DNA of 64,000 bases from Paenibacillus sp. FSL K6-3182 (GTDB lineage Bacteria; Bacillota; Bacilli; Paenibacillales; Paenibacillaceae), in contig NZ_CP150265.1 of NCBI RefSeq assembly GCF_037976325.1, positions 2,723,501 through 2,787,500 on the forward strand. Reading direction: 5' to 3'. Positions 8,890 through 17,200 of the stretch are shown here, piece after piece (the first letter of the stretch is position 1; each line of letters begins with the position of its first letter). The notes beneath the pieces were generated by a model that worked only from the letters and a program-made list of their open reading frames with translations, was not told the origin of the DNA and did no database searches. Position numbers and translations under genes: made by a program.

Positions 8890-9846
8890 TTAAGCGGCGA
8901 CGTCGCGTCTCGTAAACAGCAGCCAAGCTAAGAATTGAAATACGATGTAGTAGGCGACAAGCATCATAATCGAGAACGTCATCGTCATTTCCGGTCTTAG
9001 CGGCGACGCTCCTTGCATATATTGCGTCAGGTCGATGTTGGAGAAGAGCAAATACTTGACCCAGCTATAGCCGCTGAGAAGCGCCGATAGCGTATTGCCG
9101 ACCAGCATGAACAGAAGCGAGAAGGCTATGGCCATCGAAGAGCTGCGGAACGCGGACGAAATCATGAAAGCCATCGTTACGTACATGAGCATGGATACGA
9201 TCGAGAAAGCGTATTTCTCCAACGAATTCAACAAATAGGAACTTTCTTGGATAACTCCGGCATCGGTAATTGATATTTTCGCTTGGCTTGTTCCTTCGAA
9301 GCCTTCGAGAATACCTCCGGCCGCGTAAGCAGACGCAAATGTCAATATGAGCAGCAGAAGCGCGAACCCAAGCGTGGCGATGTATTTGCTGATCATAATC
9401 TTCGTGCGCGAAGCTGGACCGACAAGCAGCAGCTTGATCGTGCCCCAAGTGAATTCGGCCGCAATCATATCGGCAGCGATAATGACGGTTAGAATCGTCG
9501 CTAAAATAATTAAGTATGATGATGTATCTACATAATTCCACAATGACAATTCGTTAGGATTTGTATTTTGTTCCAAATAATATTCATTGAGCTTGATTTC
9601 GTTAGTGAAGTATGTTTTGTCCTCTACCGAGAGTTCTTTGTTTTCTTGAAGCTCCTGCTGCATGTTGATATTCCGTTCGGTCAGGTTGTTTTGCCAGTCG
9701 ATCGTATTATTTTTGCCTGATTCCCACTTCATGATGCCGCTCATCAATGCGATTGTAAAAACGAGGAAGGCGATCATAAGCCATGTACGAGGACGACGAT
9801 ATATTTTCATATTTTCGTTTCGAATTAAATTAGACAGACTAGACAA
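8890..9846 (-). CDS. ABC-2 type exporter permease (BcrB-like)
   Basis: 318 residues from a TTG start at 9846. That start is preferred because GGAGGTGAG lies at 9851-9859 and the TTG sits inside the end of the ATPase gene, giving tight translational coupling. About six membrane helices: one near the N-terminus (TWLMIAFLVFTIALMSGIM), a large extracytoplasmic loop with charged residues, then SYLIILATILTVIIAADMIAAEFTWGT and further helices. The segment AAEFTWGTIKLLLVGPASR is typical of ABC-2 permeases of the bacitracin/lantibiotic type. Partner of the ATPase at 9839-10759. Confidence 0.85.
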   Translation of the reverse strand: MSSLSNLIRNENMKIYRRPRTWLMIAFLVFTIALMSGIMKWESGKNNTIDWQNNLTERNINMQQELQENKELSVEDKTYFTNEIKLNEYYLEQNTNPNELSLWNYVDTSSYLIILATILTVIIAADMIAAEFTWGTIKLLLVGPASRTKIMISKYIATLGFALLLLILTFASAYAAGGILEGFEGTSQAKISITDAGVIQESSYLLNSLEKYAFSIVSMLMYVTMAFMISSAFRSSSMAIAFSLLFMLVGNTLSALLSGYSWVKYLLFSNIDLTQYMQGASPLRPEMTMTFSIMMLVAYYIVFQFLAWLLFTRRDVAA

Positions 9847-10759
9847 CCATCTCACCTCCGGTAATTTCCAAGAACTGTTCTTCAAGCGACTTCTGCGCCA
9901 CTTGAATGCCGAGCACGTCAATCTCCGAGCTTACAAGCAGCCTTGTAATATCGGGGATGGCAGCTTTGTCAGCCGCAATTTCGAGCTGATTGCCTTTCAC
10001 CGTAATGCGGGTTGCGTCGAAGATAGCGGATAGCAGCTGTTGAGCGGCAAGTAAATCGCCGACTTCGATAACGATCTTCGACTGTATTGAATCGCGAGTT
10101 TCCTGCAACGAGCGAATATCGATGAGCTTGCCGGCTTGTATTATCGCAACCCGGTCGCACATAAGCTCCATTTCGGATAGAAGATGGGAAGAGACGATGA
10201 CGGAGATGCCTTCTTCTCTCGTCAGCTTGCGCAAATAATCGCGCAGTTCTCGAATGCCTGCAGGGTCGAGCCCGTTTGTCGGCTCATCAAGGATGAGCAA
10301 CGATGGACGATGCAGAATCGCTTGGGCAACGCCAAGCCGCTGCCTCATGCCGAGAGAGTAACGCTTAACCTTCTCGTGAATACGGTTCTGAAGTCCGAGA
10401 AGCTTAACGACCTCATTGATCCGTTCCTTCGTAATGCCTTTATGCCGACGGGCAAAATGAACAAGGTTTTGATAACCGGTCAAAAATTTATACATTTCCG
10501 GGTTTTCGACGATCGCTCCTACATGCGTCATAGCAAGCTCGAAGTGCTCGCGAACGGATACGCCTTTAATTAGGGCCTCGCCCTTCGACATCGATATCAA
10601 GCCAACAATCATCCGTATTGTTGTCGTCTTGCCGGCACCGTTCGGTCCGAGAAATCCGAATACTTCTCCTGCGGGTATATCGAAACTAAGATTGTCGACG
10701 AACTTACGTCCGCCAATCGATTTGGTCACGTTGCGAAGCTTCAAAACGGCTTCTGTCAT
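9839..10759 (-). CDS. ABC transporter ATP-binding protein (BcrA-like)
   Basis: 306 residues. Walker A GPNGAGKTT, signature YSLGMRQRLG, Walker B LLILDEPTNGLDP and the switch His in VIVSSHLL are all intact. The C-terminal 90 residues form the extra domain seen in BcrA/NatA-type exporters. Together with the overlapping permease gene it makes a two-component exporter, often for peptide antibiotics or lipid-active compounds; the substrate is not known. Start ATG 10759 has AGGAGG upstream. No two-component system sits beside it. Both genes run against most of the region and are enclosed by arm repeats. Confidence 0.9.
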   Translation of the reverse strand: MTEAVLKLRNVTKSIGGRKFVDNLSFDIPAGEVFGFLGPNGAGKTTTIRMIVGLISMSKGEALIKGVSVREHFELAMTHVGAIVENPEMYKFLTGYQNLVHFARRHKGITKERINEVVKLLGLQNRIHEKVKRYSLGMRQRLGVAQAILHRPSLLILDEPTNGLDPAGIRELRDYLRKLTREEGISVIVSSHLLSEMELMCDRVAIIQAGKLIDIRSLQETRDSIQSKIVIEVGDLLAAQQLLSAIFDATRITVKGNQLEIAADKAAIPDITRLLVSSEIDVLGIQVAQKSLEEQFLEITGGEMVV

Positions 10760-11052
10760 GCGTTAAAACCTCCTAGTATTATCTTACATATGGAACTATA
10801 CTGGAAGTTGCTTTGTCATAAAATAGACCTTCGATCAGGATTTCCCCCCTGCTTAGGTCGAGTATGAACGTTTTTCAAAGCATTTTTTAAACAAATATCT
10901 AATAATATGCTTGATAAAACAACTATGGATTATTTACAACATAATGAGGTATCTCTCGAATTTGAACTGGAGGGTATAGGTGCACTTTCTGATCATTACC
11001 CTGACTAGACAAAAACCGATAGATGATTACTTTTTCTATAGTGTCTATCTTT

Positions 11053-11110
11053 CGGGTTGCAGTTCAGCCACTGCAGCTGTTAATCTAACGGGCAGGTTAC
11101 GCTAATGAGT
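11053..11110 (+). repeat. Arm repeat, copy 9
   Basis: A stem GTTGCAGT with ACTGCAGC (one mismatch) leads to TTAATCTAACGGGCAGGTTA and GCTAATG. It lies in the 466-base stretch 10760-11225, which has no gene. The part next to the ABC ATPase presumably holds that operon's promoter, but I cannot place it with confidence. Confidence 0.7.
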
Positions 11111-11225
11111 ATTCGTTCCATAACGTGGGCCGATATCTTGTCAAAATTACATTAGAAGGAATCCCTGTTGTCAATAGAGAAGTCATTTAAATCAAATATG
11201 CTCGATGCAGGGAGCTAGAATAGGA

Positions 11226-11714
11226 ATGAAAAAGATCTTCATTATTGGAGTTGTAGCAAGTGGTAAGACGACATTGGCGAAACGCTTATCGCAGAAAGTT
11301 AGTGTACCTTGTTATGAACTTGACTCCATAGTCCATCATCAAACACCCACGGGACGATATAAACGTTCAGCAGAAGAACAAATTGAGGTTATAAAGGAAA
11401 TAGATATACACGGTACATGGATATTTGAAGGAACAGATAGAGAGTCCTATCAATGTTTGTATGAAATGGCCGATACAATCATATTTCTTGATACTCCATT
11501 GTGGACGCGAAGGATAAGAATCCTAAAGAGATTCCTTAAGCAAAATCTTGGTATTGAAAAGTGTCATTATAAGCCAGACATGCTGATGTTGAAGATGATG
11601 TATAAATGGACAAGGGATTTTGAACAAAATAGAAGCGGTTTCGAAGCTAAGTTAAAAAAATACAATGAGAAAGTGATCAGGTTAAGAGATAATAACCACC
11701 TGGACTTTACCTGA
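11226..11714 (+). CDS. P-loop nucleoside/adenylate kinase-like protein
   Basis: 162 residues. The N-terminus MKKIFIIGVVASGKTT is a Walker A loop of the nucleotide-kinase class. The next segment CYELDSIVHHQ and the later WIFEGTDRES and ADTIIFLDTPLWTRRIRILKRFLKQ match the group annotated as topology-modulation or adenylate-kinase-like proteins (small P-loop kinases with an RxxR lid). Phosphoryl acceptor unknown. Start 11226 is preferred over 11205 because AGGGAG at 11209-11214 is correctly spaced for it. Single gene between two arm repeats. Confidence 0.7.
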   Translation: MKKIFIIGVVASGKTTLAKRLSQKVSVPCYELDSIVHHQTPTGRYKRSAEEQIEVIKEIDIHGTWIFEGTDRESYQCLYEMADTIIFLDTPLWTRRIRILKRFLKQNLGIEKCHYKPDMLMLKMMYKWTRDFEQNRSGFEAKLKKYNEKVIRLRDNNHLDFT

Positions 11715-11721
11715 ACGAATA

Positions 11722-11803
11722 TGACTAAGGGATGGGAGACGTTAGTTGAACACCGAAGGGACTGCCGCGTGGTAGCTTATCGTTACGATAACGGGTAGTT
11801 ATG
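11722..11803 (+). repeat. Arm repeat, copy 10
   Basis: ACTAAGGGATGGGAGACGTT, then GTTAGTTGAACACCG. The stem is of the GGGCTGCC type (GGGACTGCC with GGTAGC), followed by TTACGATAACGGGTAG. Starts within ten bases of the kinase stop codon. Confidence 0.65.
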
Positions 11804-11882
11804 CTTAACAAGATACTGTTGTAAAATGAATACTTTAATTAATCTAAAACAGTTGGTATTGGTGATCTTTATAAGGAGTTTT

Positions 11883-12341
11883 ATGCGAAAACTAAGAAAA
11901 TACCTGTTGAATCTAGCTTTGGGTGAGTTAGTAGCGGCTATTTCTTTTTTGGTTGTATTTAAACTGTATCTAGATTTAGGATTCGCAAGCTTGCTTGCAT
12001 TTTCATTTCTTGTGTTGCAGTTAATTCAAGGTGTGCTGTATTGGGTATTTAGATCTCAATCATTAGGTAAAGAGAAATCATTGTTAATGTGGAAAACCCT
12101 AATCATGCTTAGAAGAATTAATCTTCTTTTGGCTGTGTTAATTGTTATTTTGTTGTTAATGCTTGCACAGAATAAAAGAGACCTAATTTTTGGTATGTTG
12201 ATTTATGTTTTTTCCGTGATAGAATACATAAATTACTATTGGTATCGTTTAAGCTATGGGAAGTCGGGTTTCAATATTAAATTGCTTATTCAAGCTGGTT
12301 TAAAGCCTTCGAGTATTCATAAATTTATAAAAAGAAAATAA
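11883..12341 (+). CDS. Small four-helix membrane protein
   Basis: 152 residues with four hydrophobic stretches (about residues 10-28, 32-52, 72-92 and 97-117) and a basic tail (SSIHKFIKRK). No known domain recognised. ATG 11883 has AAGGAG only four bases before it; an alternative start at 11826 would add a 19-residue hydrophobic extension but has no clear ribosome site. Single gene between arm repeats. Confidence 0.55.
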   Translation: MRKLRKYLLNLALGELVAAISFLVVFKLYLDLGFASLLAFSFLVLQLIQGVLYWVFRSQSLGKEKSLLMWKTLIMLRRINLLLAVLIVILLLMLAQNKRDLIFGMLIYVFSVIEYINYYWYRLSYGKSGFNIKLLIQAGLKPSSIHKFIKRK

Positions 12342-12375
12342 TTCTCTAAACTATCGGATAATAAGAATTCATTCA

Positions 12376-12440
12376 CAAAGGGCTACCGCTATCGCTATAA
12401 GAGGTAGCCTTTTCAACTAACGGAGAACGGTAGCTGAATA
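12376..12440 (+). repeat. Arm repeat, copy 11
   Basis: AAAGGGCTACC (12377-12387) pairs with GGTAGCCTTTT across 15 bases, followed by the arm CAACTAACGGAGAACGGTAG and CTGAATA. The truncated acetyltransferase frame begins on the very next base. Confidence 0.75.
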
Positions 12441-12746
12441 TTGTTGAATGATGCCTTGTTTACAGTGGGGTCAGGGGTACGATTTCTTGTCGCGCGAATG
12501 GACGAGGACGTTGTCGGCACCATTTCGATCGAGCCTTGCAATGATGATATTATTCATTGTACAGGTGACCGAATGAAAAACATTTTTGGTCTTGACAGTT
12601 TATATGTGCTACGGGAGCATCAGTGTCGGGGAATCGGATCTGCTTCAATAAAAGGTATGGCTAACTGTCCGGCCAAACGTGAAATTGAAAGTTTCTGTCC
12701 GGATAGCGGTTGTTATCGACATGTTCCAGTTCAATCGATGTATTAG
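12441..12746 (+). pseudogene. Truncated GNAT acetyltransferase remnant
   Basis: Residues of a GNAT core are clear: FLVARMDEDVVGTISIEPC (beta strands) and LDSLYVLREHQCRGIGSA (motif A). The N-terminal helices are missing because the frame begins immediately after an arm repeat. The C-terminal part after motif A is out of frame with the expected fold (Cys- and Pro-rich run PAKREIESFCPDSGC). So both ends look damaged. It probably gives no active enzyme. Confidence 0.6.
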
Positions 12747-12782
12747 TATATAATGATAATTGAATAGGAGGGCGTTATCTAA

Positions 12783-12959
12783 ATGGTATATATAGAAACA
12801 GGATTAAAACTATTTGTGTTTATAATAGTTATTTCTCTATTCTTTAGTTTGGTACGGTTCCTTGTCCAAAAATATCTAAGTGATTTCTTTCAAGGTTTCT
12901 CTGAAAAAACATTAAAAGTATTTAGGTTACTTAAAGGAAAGTTTCAAAAAACAGGCTGA
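12783..12959 (+). CDS. 58-residue single-span membrane peptide
   Basis: Start ATG 12783 follows AGGAGG at 12766-12771. The product is 58 residues: a short N-terminus, one membrane helix (LFVFIIVISLFFSLVRFLV) and a basic C-terminal tail rich in Lys and aromatic residues (about residues 30-58). The layout resembles small membrane peptides such as type I toxins or transporter regulators, but nothing here proves a role. It lies just downstream of the broken acetyltransferase. Confidence 0.5.
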   Translation: MVYIETGLKLFVFIIVISLFFSLVRFLVQKYLSDFFQGFSEKTLKVFRLLKGKFQKTG

Positions 12960-13170
12960 CCATATGATTAGCGTTTTGAGAAAACGATCTATTTTAAGCA
13001 TATGCCCAATAATGCTGAGCGTAGAAAAAACGTCAAATTGTTGGCGCAGCGCTATTTATTTGGCAGGGTATGTAAATCAATTTGTGAAAGTTTCAAAAAA
13101 CATAAGGGAAGAGGCATCATAGCTTTATGAAACTAGGATAAAGGTTAACACAAAGGAAACCACCTAGTAT

Positions 13171-13200
13171 TTGACATATAACTTTTCCATATGTTAGCAT
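13171..13200 (+). promoter_or_regulatory. Predicted sigma-A promoter of the structured RNA
   Basis: TTGACA at 13171-13176 is a perfect -35 box. The best -10 candidate is TAGCAT at 13195-13200 after 18 bases. Transcription would start near 13207, just before the first stem of the structured region. Confidence 0.45.
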
Positions 13201-13206
13201 AAATTT

Positions 13207-13545
13207 AACTTATACGAACGGAGGGGTTACGTGTGTTGATCTAATTCTTCGATACTTTTTGCACAATGAATTGGTTTGTGGTTTAAGACTATTTTGTGTG
13301 CATCGTAATCGAAGATTAGTTTGCCTACACGGTAACCTAGTTTAGTTTTATATCATTGGGAGAGGGGTAACCTTACCTCCATGCCATATAAACTAGATAC
13401 AAAGGAAATGGAATGAACCTTTTATGATAAAGCCGGTGATTAGACTGATAGTCTTCCATAGGGTAATCATAATACTGTGTTCATTCTCAAATTCTTTTTC
13501 GATTACAGTATGCGCACAGGCCTATGGCCTGTGTTTTTTATTTTT
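13207..13545 (+). ncRNA. Candidate structured RNA or leader with terminator
   Basis: Three consecutive folded domains can be drawn. Domain 1: 13225-13234 (GGTTACGTGT) pairs with 13327-13337 (ACACGGTAACC); inside it CTAATTCTTCGAT (13241-13253) pairs with ATCGAAGATTAG (13308-13319), and GCACA with TGTGC. Domain 2: around 13338-13396, with TATAT/ATATA-type pairing and the apical GGTAA/TTACC. Domain 3: GAATGAAC (13411-13418) with GTTCATTC (13479-13486), and TTATGAT with ATCATAA. It ends in a terminator, CACAGGCC (13515-13522) with GGCCTGTG (13526-13533), then a T-run. I match it to no known family (SRP, RNase P, 6S, T-box or common riboswitches). Either a stand-alone RNA or an attenuating leader of the gene at 13569. 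Confidence 0.5.
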
Positions 13546-13568
13546 TAAGAAACATTGGAGGGTTTCAT

Positions 13569-14142
13569 ATGAACCAACAACTAATAAAAGTAAATGGGAT
13601 TAACATATGTGCAGACAGTTTCGGAAAGCCAGATCATCCGGCCATCTTGCTAATTATGGGTGCTCAATCCTCATTGATATGGTGGGAAGAAGAATTTTGT
13701 CAGCGTTTGGCAGATGCAGGACGTTTTATCATTCGTTATGATAACCGAGATGTTGGACGTTCAACAACTTACGAGCCTGGTCAACCGGGTTATACTTTTG
13801 AAGATATGGCAGATGATGCAATAAGAGTATTGGATGCTTATAATTCGCGCATTGGCGGAAAAAGAATTTGTTAGAAGCAACAATATCGCCAGCATGTGTA
13901 ATCACGCCTTACTGACAGGTGGGGAATCCTATTTGGTTAGGACGAGTGAAATCATTGCACCTGCTCTGATTGTACACGGTACTGAAGATCCCATTATCCC
14001 TTATAAACATGGAGAAAATCTTGCTAATGAAATTCCGGATGCGGTTTTACTGACATTGGAGGGTACTGGACATGAACTTCATTATGATGACTGGGATAAA
14101 ATAATTACTTCTATTTCCAAGCACACATCAATATCAAATTAA
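13569..14142 (+). pseudogene. Alpha/beta hydrolase with internal deletion
   Basis: The first frame (13569-13874) is the N-terminal third of an alpha/beta hydrolase: DSFGKPDHPAILLIMGAQSS, then FIIRYDNRDVGRSTTYEPGQ and MADDAIRVLDAY. The second frame (overlapping, to 14142) is the C-terminal part, with the acid strand ALIVHGTEDPIIPY and the His segment LEGTGHELHYDD. Everything between is gone: the nucleophile elbow and the lid, about 120-150 residues by comparison with the family. The two parts are also in different reading frames. Ribosome site GGAGGG at 13557-13562. The product cannot be catalytic. Confidence 0.8.
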
Positions 14143-14417
14143 TACAAGCCGATTTATCGTATGGTAATGGCTTAGTTCACGTTTTCTCTATGCGGATCTT
14201 CTCCATTTGAAGTTATGTTATACTTGTTAGGAAAAGGGGGTGCTTACTGATGGAGAATCTCTTAAGATTATCTGGTACTTCTTCCACTCATGCAAAGCCT
14301 GTTATTGGAAAAGCGTTACTTTGCGTGGGGCGAAACATTTTATAGCGCTGAATAAGCTTTTCTAATATTTTGGCTTTGCACCTTATTTTTAATTGTCAAA
14401 ATAAGGAGCGGGCGAAG

Positions 14418-14687
14418 TTGAAATATATTAATGCAAAAAAGATATTGCCTGAAGAGCTAATTTTGGAAATTCAAAAGTATGTTCAAGGAGAGGCTCTTTA
14501 CATTCCTAAGCAAGAAAAGGAATATAAGAACTGGGGAAGCTTGAGCGGTGGTAGACAGTTACTGGATCAGCGAAATGCCGCTATTAGAAATGCTTTTATG
14601 AGTAAGAGCAGTATCGAGCAGCTTTCGAAGGAATATTTCCTCTCGATAGATACGATTAAGAGAATTGTGTATTCACATAATGAATAA
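14418..14687 (+). CDS. CD3324-type small DNA-binding-like protein
   Basis: 90 residues. MKYINAKKILPEELILEIQKYVQGEALYIP, then RQLLDQRNAAIRNAF and IEQLSKEYFLSIDTIKRIVY, matches the CD3324 family, whose second half is a Mor/homeodomain-like helix-turn-helix (about residues 55-88). Probably a small transcription regulator; no target is known. Start TTG 14418 is chosen because AAGGAG lies at 14403-14408 and family members begin with MKYINA. A 31-codon frame at 14250-14345 with GGGGGTG before it is the only other thing in 14143-14417. Confidence 0.7.
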   Translation: MKYINAKKILPEELILEIQKYVQGEALYIPKQEKEYKNWGSLSGGRQLLDQRNAAIRNAFMSKSSIEQLSKEYFLSIDTIKRIVYSHNE

Positions 14688-14692
14688 AGAAT

Positions 14693-14731
14693 AAAGGGCA
14701 CTGGTGAGAATTTCTCATTAGTGCCTTTTTT
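14693..14731 (+). terminator. Intrinsic terminator after CD3324 gene
   Basis: AAAGGGCACTGGTGAGAA pairs with TTCTCATTAGTGCCTTTT (18 positions, a few G-T pairs) and is followed by a T-run. It begins a few bases after the stop codon. Confidence 0.8.
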
Positions 14732-14937
14732 GTGTTAACAATGAATCTAAGCCGTTGTTGACATATGAATAGCTGTCTACATTATTTAAAATAGGTTTAG
14801 CATGTGAGAGTGTACATGATAGTTGGAAATTAGCTGACGAAAGAAAGTTAGAAAGGGGTTAAATTTGTGCATAAAACGATGAGCAGCACATCATAATGAA
14901 TGATGTGTATAGATAGAAAGCGAGGAAGTTAAAAACC

Positions 14938-15909
14938 ATGAGTGAGCAAAAAAACAGAAGCAGACATTTAGTTGATCAAGAAATTATCAGCGCTGTTGAT
15001 TTATTTCCAACAACTGATCTTTCTGAATCAATGTTAATAGAATCGCGCACAAATCAAGCGAAAATGCTGCCGCAAATAGATGTTACGCAGTTGTTCCCAG
15101 TTACTTTTGAAGAAAAAACAGTACCAAGTTATTTTGGAGGTCCAGATATTCGCATAGAGATCATTAAACCAATCCAGCCAAAGCACAAGAAGTTGCCATT
15201 ATTTTATTCTATTCACGGCGGCGGTATGGTTATGGGAAGTCCGGTTGGTGATCGTACAGCTAATGCTTCGCTTGCTTCCCAGCATGGTTTTTGCTGTGTA
15301 TCTGTCTATTATCGCTTGGCACCAGAGCATGCTCAGCCTAGTCAGCTACAGGATTGTTATTCGGGCCTTAAATGGTGTATTGAGCATGCCGAGGAATTAG
15401 CGATTGATTCTCAAAAAGCGGCCATATCCGGCAGCAGCGCAGGTGGAGGATTAGCAGCGGGTCTAGCCATTTACATTCGTGACCAAAAGGAATTTGATAT
15501 TCATCATCTAAGGCTGCGTAATCCAATGCTTGATGACCGTACAAGTATTGCGCCAGAACATCCCTATGCGGGTGAGTTTGTTTGGACAAAAGGAAGCAAT
15601 TATTTTGGCTGGAAATCTGTTTTAGGGCATGAACCTGGTAGTGAAGAGGTCAGTCAATATTACGTGCCTGCGCGTGCAAAATCACTAGCCGGTTTGCCAC
15701 CCACTTATATAAGTATAGGCAGCATTGATTTATTCATCGATGAAGCCTTATTATTTGCAAAACAACTGGTCTTTGATGGTGTGTTAGTGGAATTACATGT
15801 ATACCCTGGGTACCATCATTTGTCCCCGATGTTTCCAGATGCTCATTTTTCAATAGAAGGCTTCAAATCCAGTGAATGGGCTTTGCTGAAGGCGCTGAAT
15901 TTACTTTAA
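14938..15909 (+). CDS. HSL-family esterase/lipase
   Basis: 323 residues, soluble. It belongs to the hormone-sensitive-lipase group of alpha/beta hydrolases: the oxyanion motif HGGG near residue 95, the nucleophile motif GSSAGGG near residue 164 (GDSAGG in most members), the acid in ISIGSIDLFIDE and the His in YPGYHHL. The conserved YRLAPEH is also present. Expected reaction: hydrolysis of short acyl esters in the cytoplasm. TTGACA at 14758-14763 may be its -35 box. The ribosome site is weak (GCGAGGAAG). Length is normal for the family. Confidence 0.85.
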   Translation: MSEQKNRSRHLVDQEIISAVDLFPTTDLSESMLIESRTNQAKMLPQIDVTQLFPVTFEEKTVPSYFGGPDIRIEIIKPIQPKHKKLPLFYSIHGGGMVMGSPVGDRTANASLASQHGFCCVSVYYRLAPEHAQPSQLQDCYSGLKWCIEHAEELAIDSQKAAISGSSAGGGLAAGLAIYIRDQKEFDIHHLRLRNPMLDDRTSIAPEHPYAGEFVWTKGSNYFGWKSVLGHEPGSEEVSQYYVPARAKSLAGLPPTYISIGSIDLFIDEALLFAKQLVFDGVLVELHVYPGYHHLSPMFPDAHFSIEGFKSSEWALLKALNLL

Positions 15910-15972
15910 AGCGGAACGCATTTCTGACGAAGCCAATAGGGAACCCCAAAAGTCTGATCCATTCAAACTGAA

Positions 15973-16058
15973 AATAAACCTCTCTACAGGATGCTGCGGG
16001 GAGGTTTTTTTGCTCATTCTTGTTATTAAGCTAACGAGCAGGAAAGTTCAGTATATCT
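15973..16058 (+). repeat. Arm repeat, copy 12
   Basis: AAACCTCTC pairs with GGGGAGGTTT (15976-16010), then a T-run: a terminator for the esterase gene. After TTATTAAG comes the arm GCTAACGAGCAGGAAAGTTC, which passes into CAGTATATCTAACG. The same AACCTCTC-type stem returns in copy 14. Confidence 0.75.
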
Positions 16059-16071
16059 AACGAATTTTTAG

Positions 16072-16200
16072 ATTAATAGTTGTTATCGAGATTCTTTAGA
16101 TGGAAGATGGCACTTCAACCCTCATATGCCTAAGAACGGCGAACGATTGATTAAATATACATTAAATATGCAATTGCAAATGGGTGGGATTATTATTTAG
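16072..16200 (+). pseudogene. Possible C-terminal gene remnant
   Basis: A 42-codon open frame without a start, ending at TAG 16200. It contains SLDGRWHFNPHMPKNGERLI, a protein-like segment with amphipathic and conserved-looking residues. It begins shortly after an arm repeat and has no ribosome site, so it looks like the surviving tail of a gene. Family not identified. The rest of 15910-16303 holds nothing else. Confidence 0.3.
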
Positions 16201-16303
16201 ATAAGAAGCCGCTGATAGTCGAACAAGGTCATGGCAAACAAGAACGCATTAGAATACAACAATAGGGCTGGCATTGTATAACCATGAGGGGTGAGTAAAA
16301 TAC

Positions 16304-16999
16304 ATGTATATCATCTCAGCTGTATTGTATTTCCTGACGCATCACCCGTTCTGGTCATTGTTGATAATCTTATTTTTCAGCTTTGCCATGGGGATCTTCT
16401 TATCGATATGGCGTAATCATGGAAAATGGTTTTTCATACTGCCGTGTTTGGGGCTTCTGGCAGCAATTCTCAACATCTTTGTCACGCATTATCTAAATTC
16501 ATTATTTCTTAACGCAGTTGGAACGGAAAGTACTGCAATCATTGTTTACGCAGAGGAAACTAACTCCCTTTACAATGATCAATATGTTTGGAAGTACGAA
16601 GCGGTCCTCAAAACCTCCGAGGGGCAAGATATGGAGGTGAGTTTCACTACCATGTCCGCCAGTATTTATCCGCTGCGTAATGCCATTCTTATTCCGCCTA
16701 AGGGTGAAGTTTTCGTCGCCAAGTATGTTCCAGGTTTCGAACGTAATCTCCTCATCATGAGCGATAAGTCAGAATACGGGAAGAAATGGATAATCAATAA
16801 GGATTTGAAACCAATTATTAAAGCCGAAGCCAAGCTTGCAACAAACTCCGCCAACTCAAAATTCATTTCGCAATACCGCCAAGCGCTTCAGGAGTTTATC
16901 GAAAAACACCGCAATGGGCCCGATCCAGCCCTAATTCGTCAGTATGAGCAAAAACTCGAAGTACTTGAGGCGACGGAACGTGAGAGACAATCTGAATAG
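16304..16999 (+). CDS. Hypothetical protein with two membrane helices
   Basis: 231 residues. Two or three hydrophobic helices lie in the first 70 residues (FWSLLIILFFSFAMGIFL and FILPCLGLLAAILNIFV). A soluble beta-rich domain follows (about 75-150, containing YEAVLKTSEGQDMEVSF), then a charged helical tail ending in Glu and Arg. No known domain recognised. Ribosome site GAGGGGTGAG at 16286-16295. Single gene between arm repeats. Confidence 0.6.
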   Translation: MYIISAVLYFLTHHPFWSLLIILFFSFAMGIFLSIWRNHGKWFFILPCLGLLAAILNIFVTHYLNSLFLNAVGTESTAIIVYAEETNSLYNDQYVWKYEAVLKTSEGQDMEVSFTTMSASIYPLRNAILIPPKGEVFVAKYVPGFERNLLIMSDKSEYGKKWIINKDLKPIIKAEAKLATNSANSKFISQYRQALQEFIEKHRNGPDPALIRQYEQKLEVLEATERERQSE

Positions 17000-17025
17000 T
17001 ATTGAAGGGTTCTAATTATTTATAT

Positions 17026-17129
17026 AACGAGGCTGGCTACGGATATATTGGTTGTTGAGATAACGGGACACAATAGTTGAAATATAAAAAATGTGAGCAG
17101 ACACTGTGGTGGACTGCTCATTTTATTAA
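17026..17129 (+). repeat. Arm repeat, copy 13
   Basis: A degenerate AACGAGGCTGGCTACGG half-stem (17037-17042 onward) is followed by GAGATAACGGGACACAATAG, then TTGAAATA. Next is a stem TGAGCAG (17094-17100) with CTGCTCA (17114-17120), then TTTTATTAAA. It ends seven bases before the MerR promoter. Confidence 0.75.
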
Positions 17130-17136
17130 AAAGGAC

Positions 17137-17168
17137 TTGACTATAACACTAGTGTCATACTTTATGAT
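17137..17168 (+). promoter_or_regulatory. MerR-type promoter with operator dyad
   Basis: TTGACT (17137-17142) and TATGAT (17163-17168) are separated by 20 bases, longer than the normal 17. The spacer carries the perfect dyad ACACTAGTGT (17146-17155). This over-long spacer with a central dyad is the classic target of MerR activators, which untwist it. It lies directly before a MerR gene, so autoregulation is likely. Confidence 0.8.
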
Positions 17169-17200
17169 GAACTAAGAATACAAAGAAAGGAGGTTGAGCT

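Noticed and set aside
13002..13130. 42-codon frame (PNNAERRKNVKLLAQRYLFG start) between the membrane peptide and the structured RNA
   Set aside because: May be a gene tail, but no ribosome site and no recognised family; too weak to list.
13207..13545. Assigning the structured RNA to SRP RNA, RNase P, 6S, tmRNA, a T-box or a common riboswitch
   Set aside because: Their conserved sequence elements are absent on reading; kept as unclassified.
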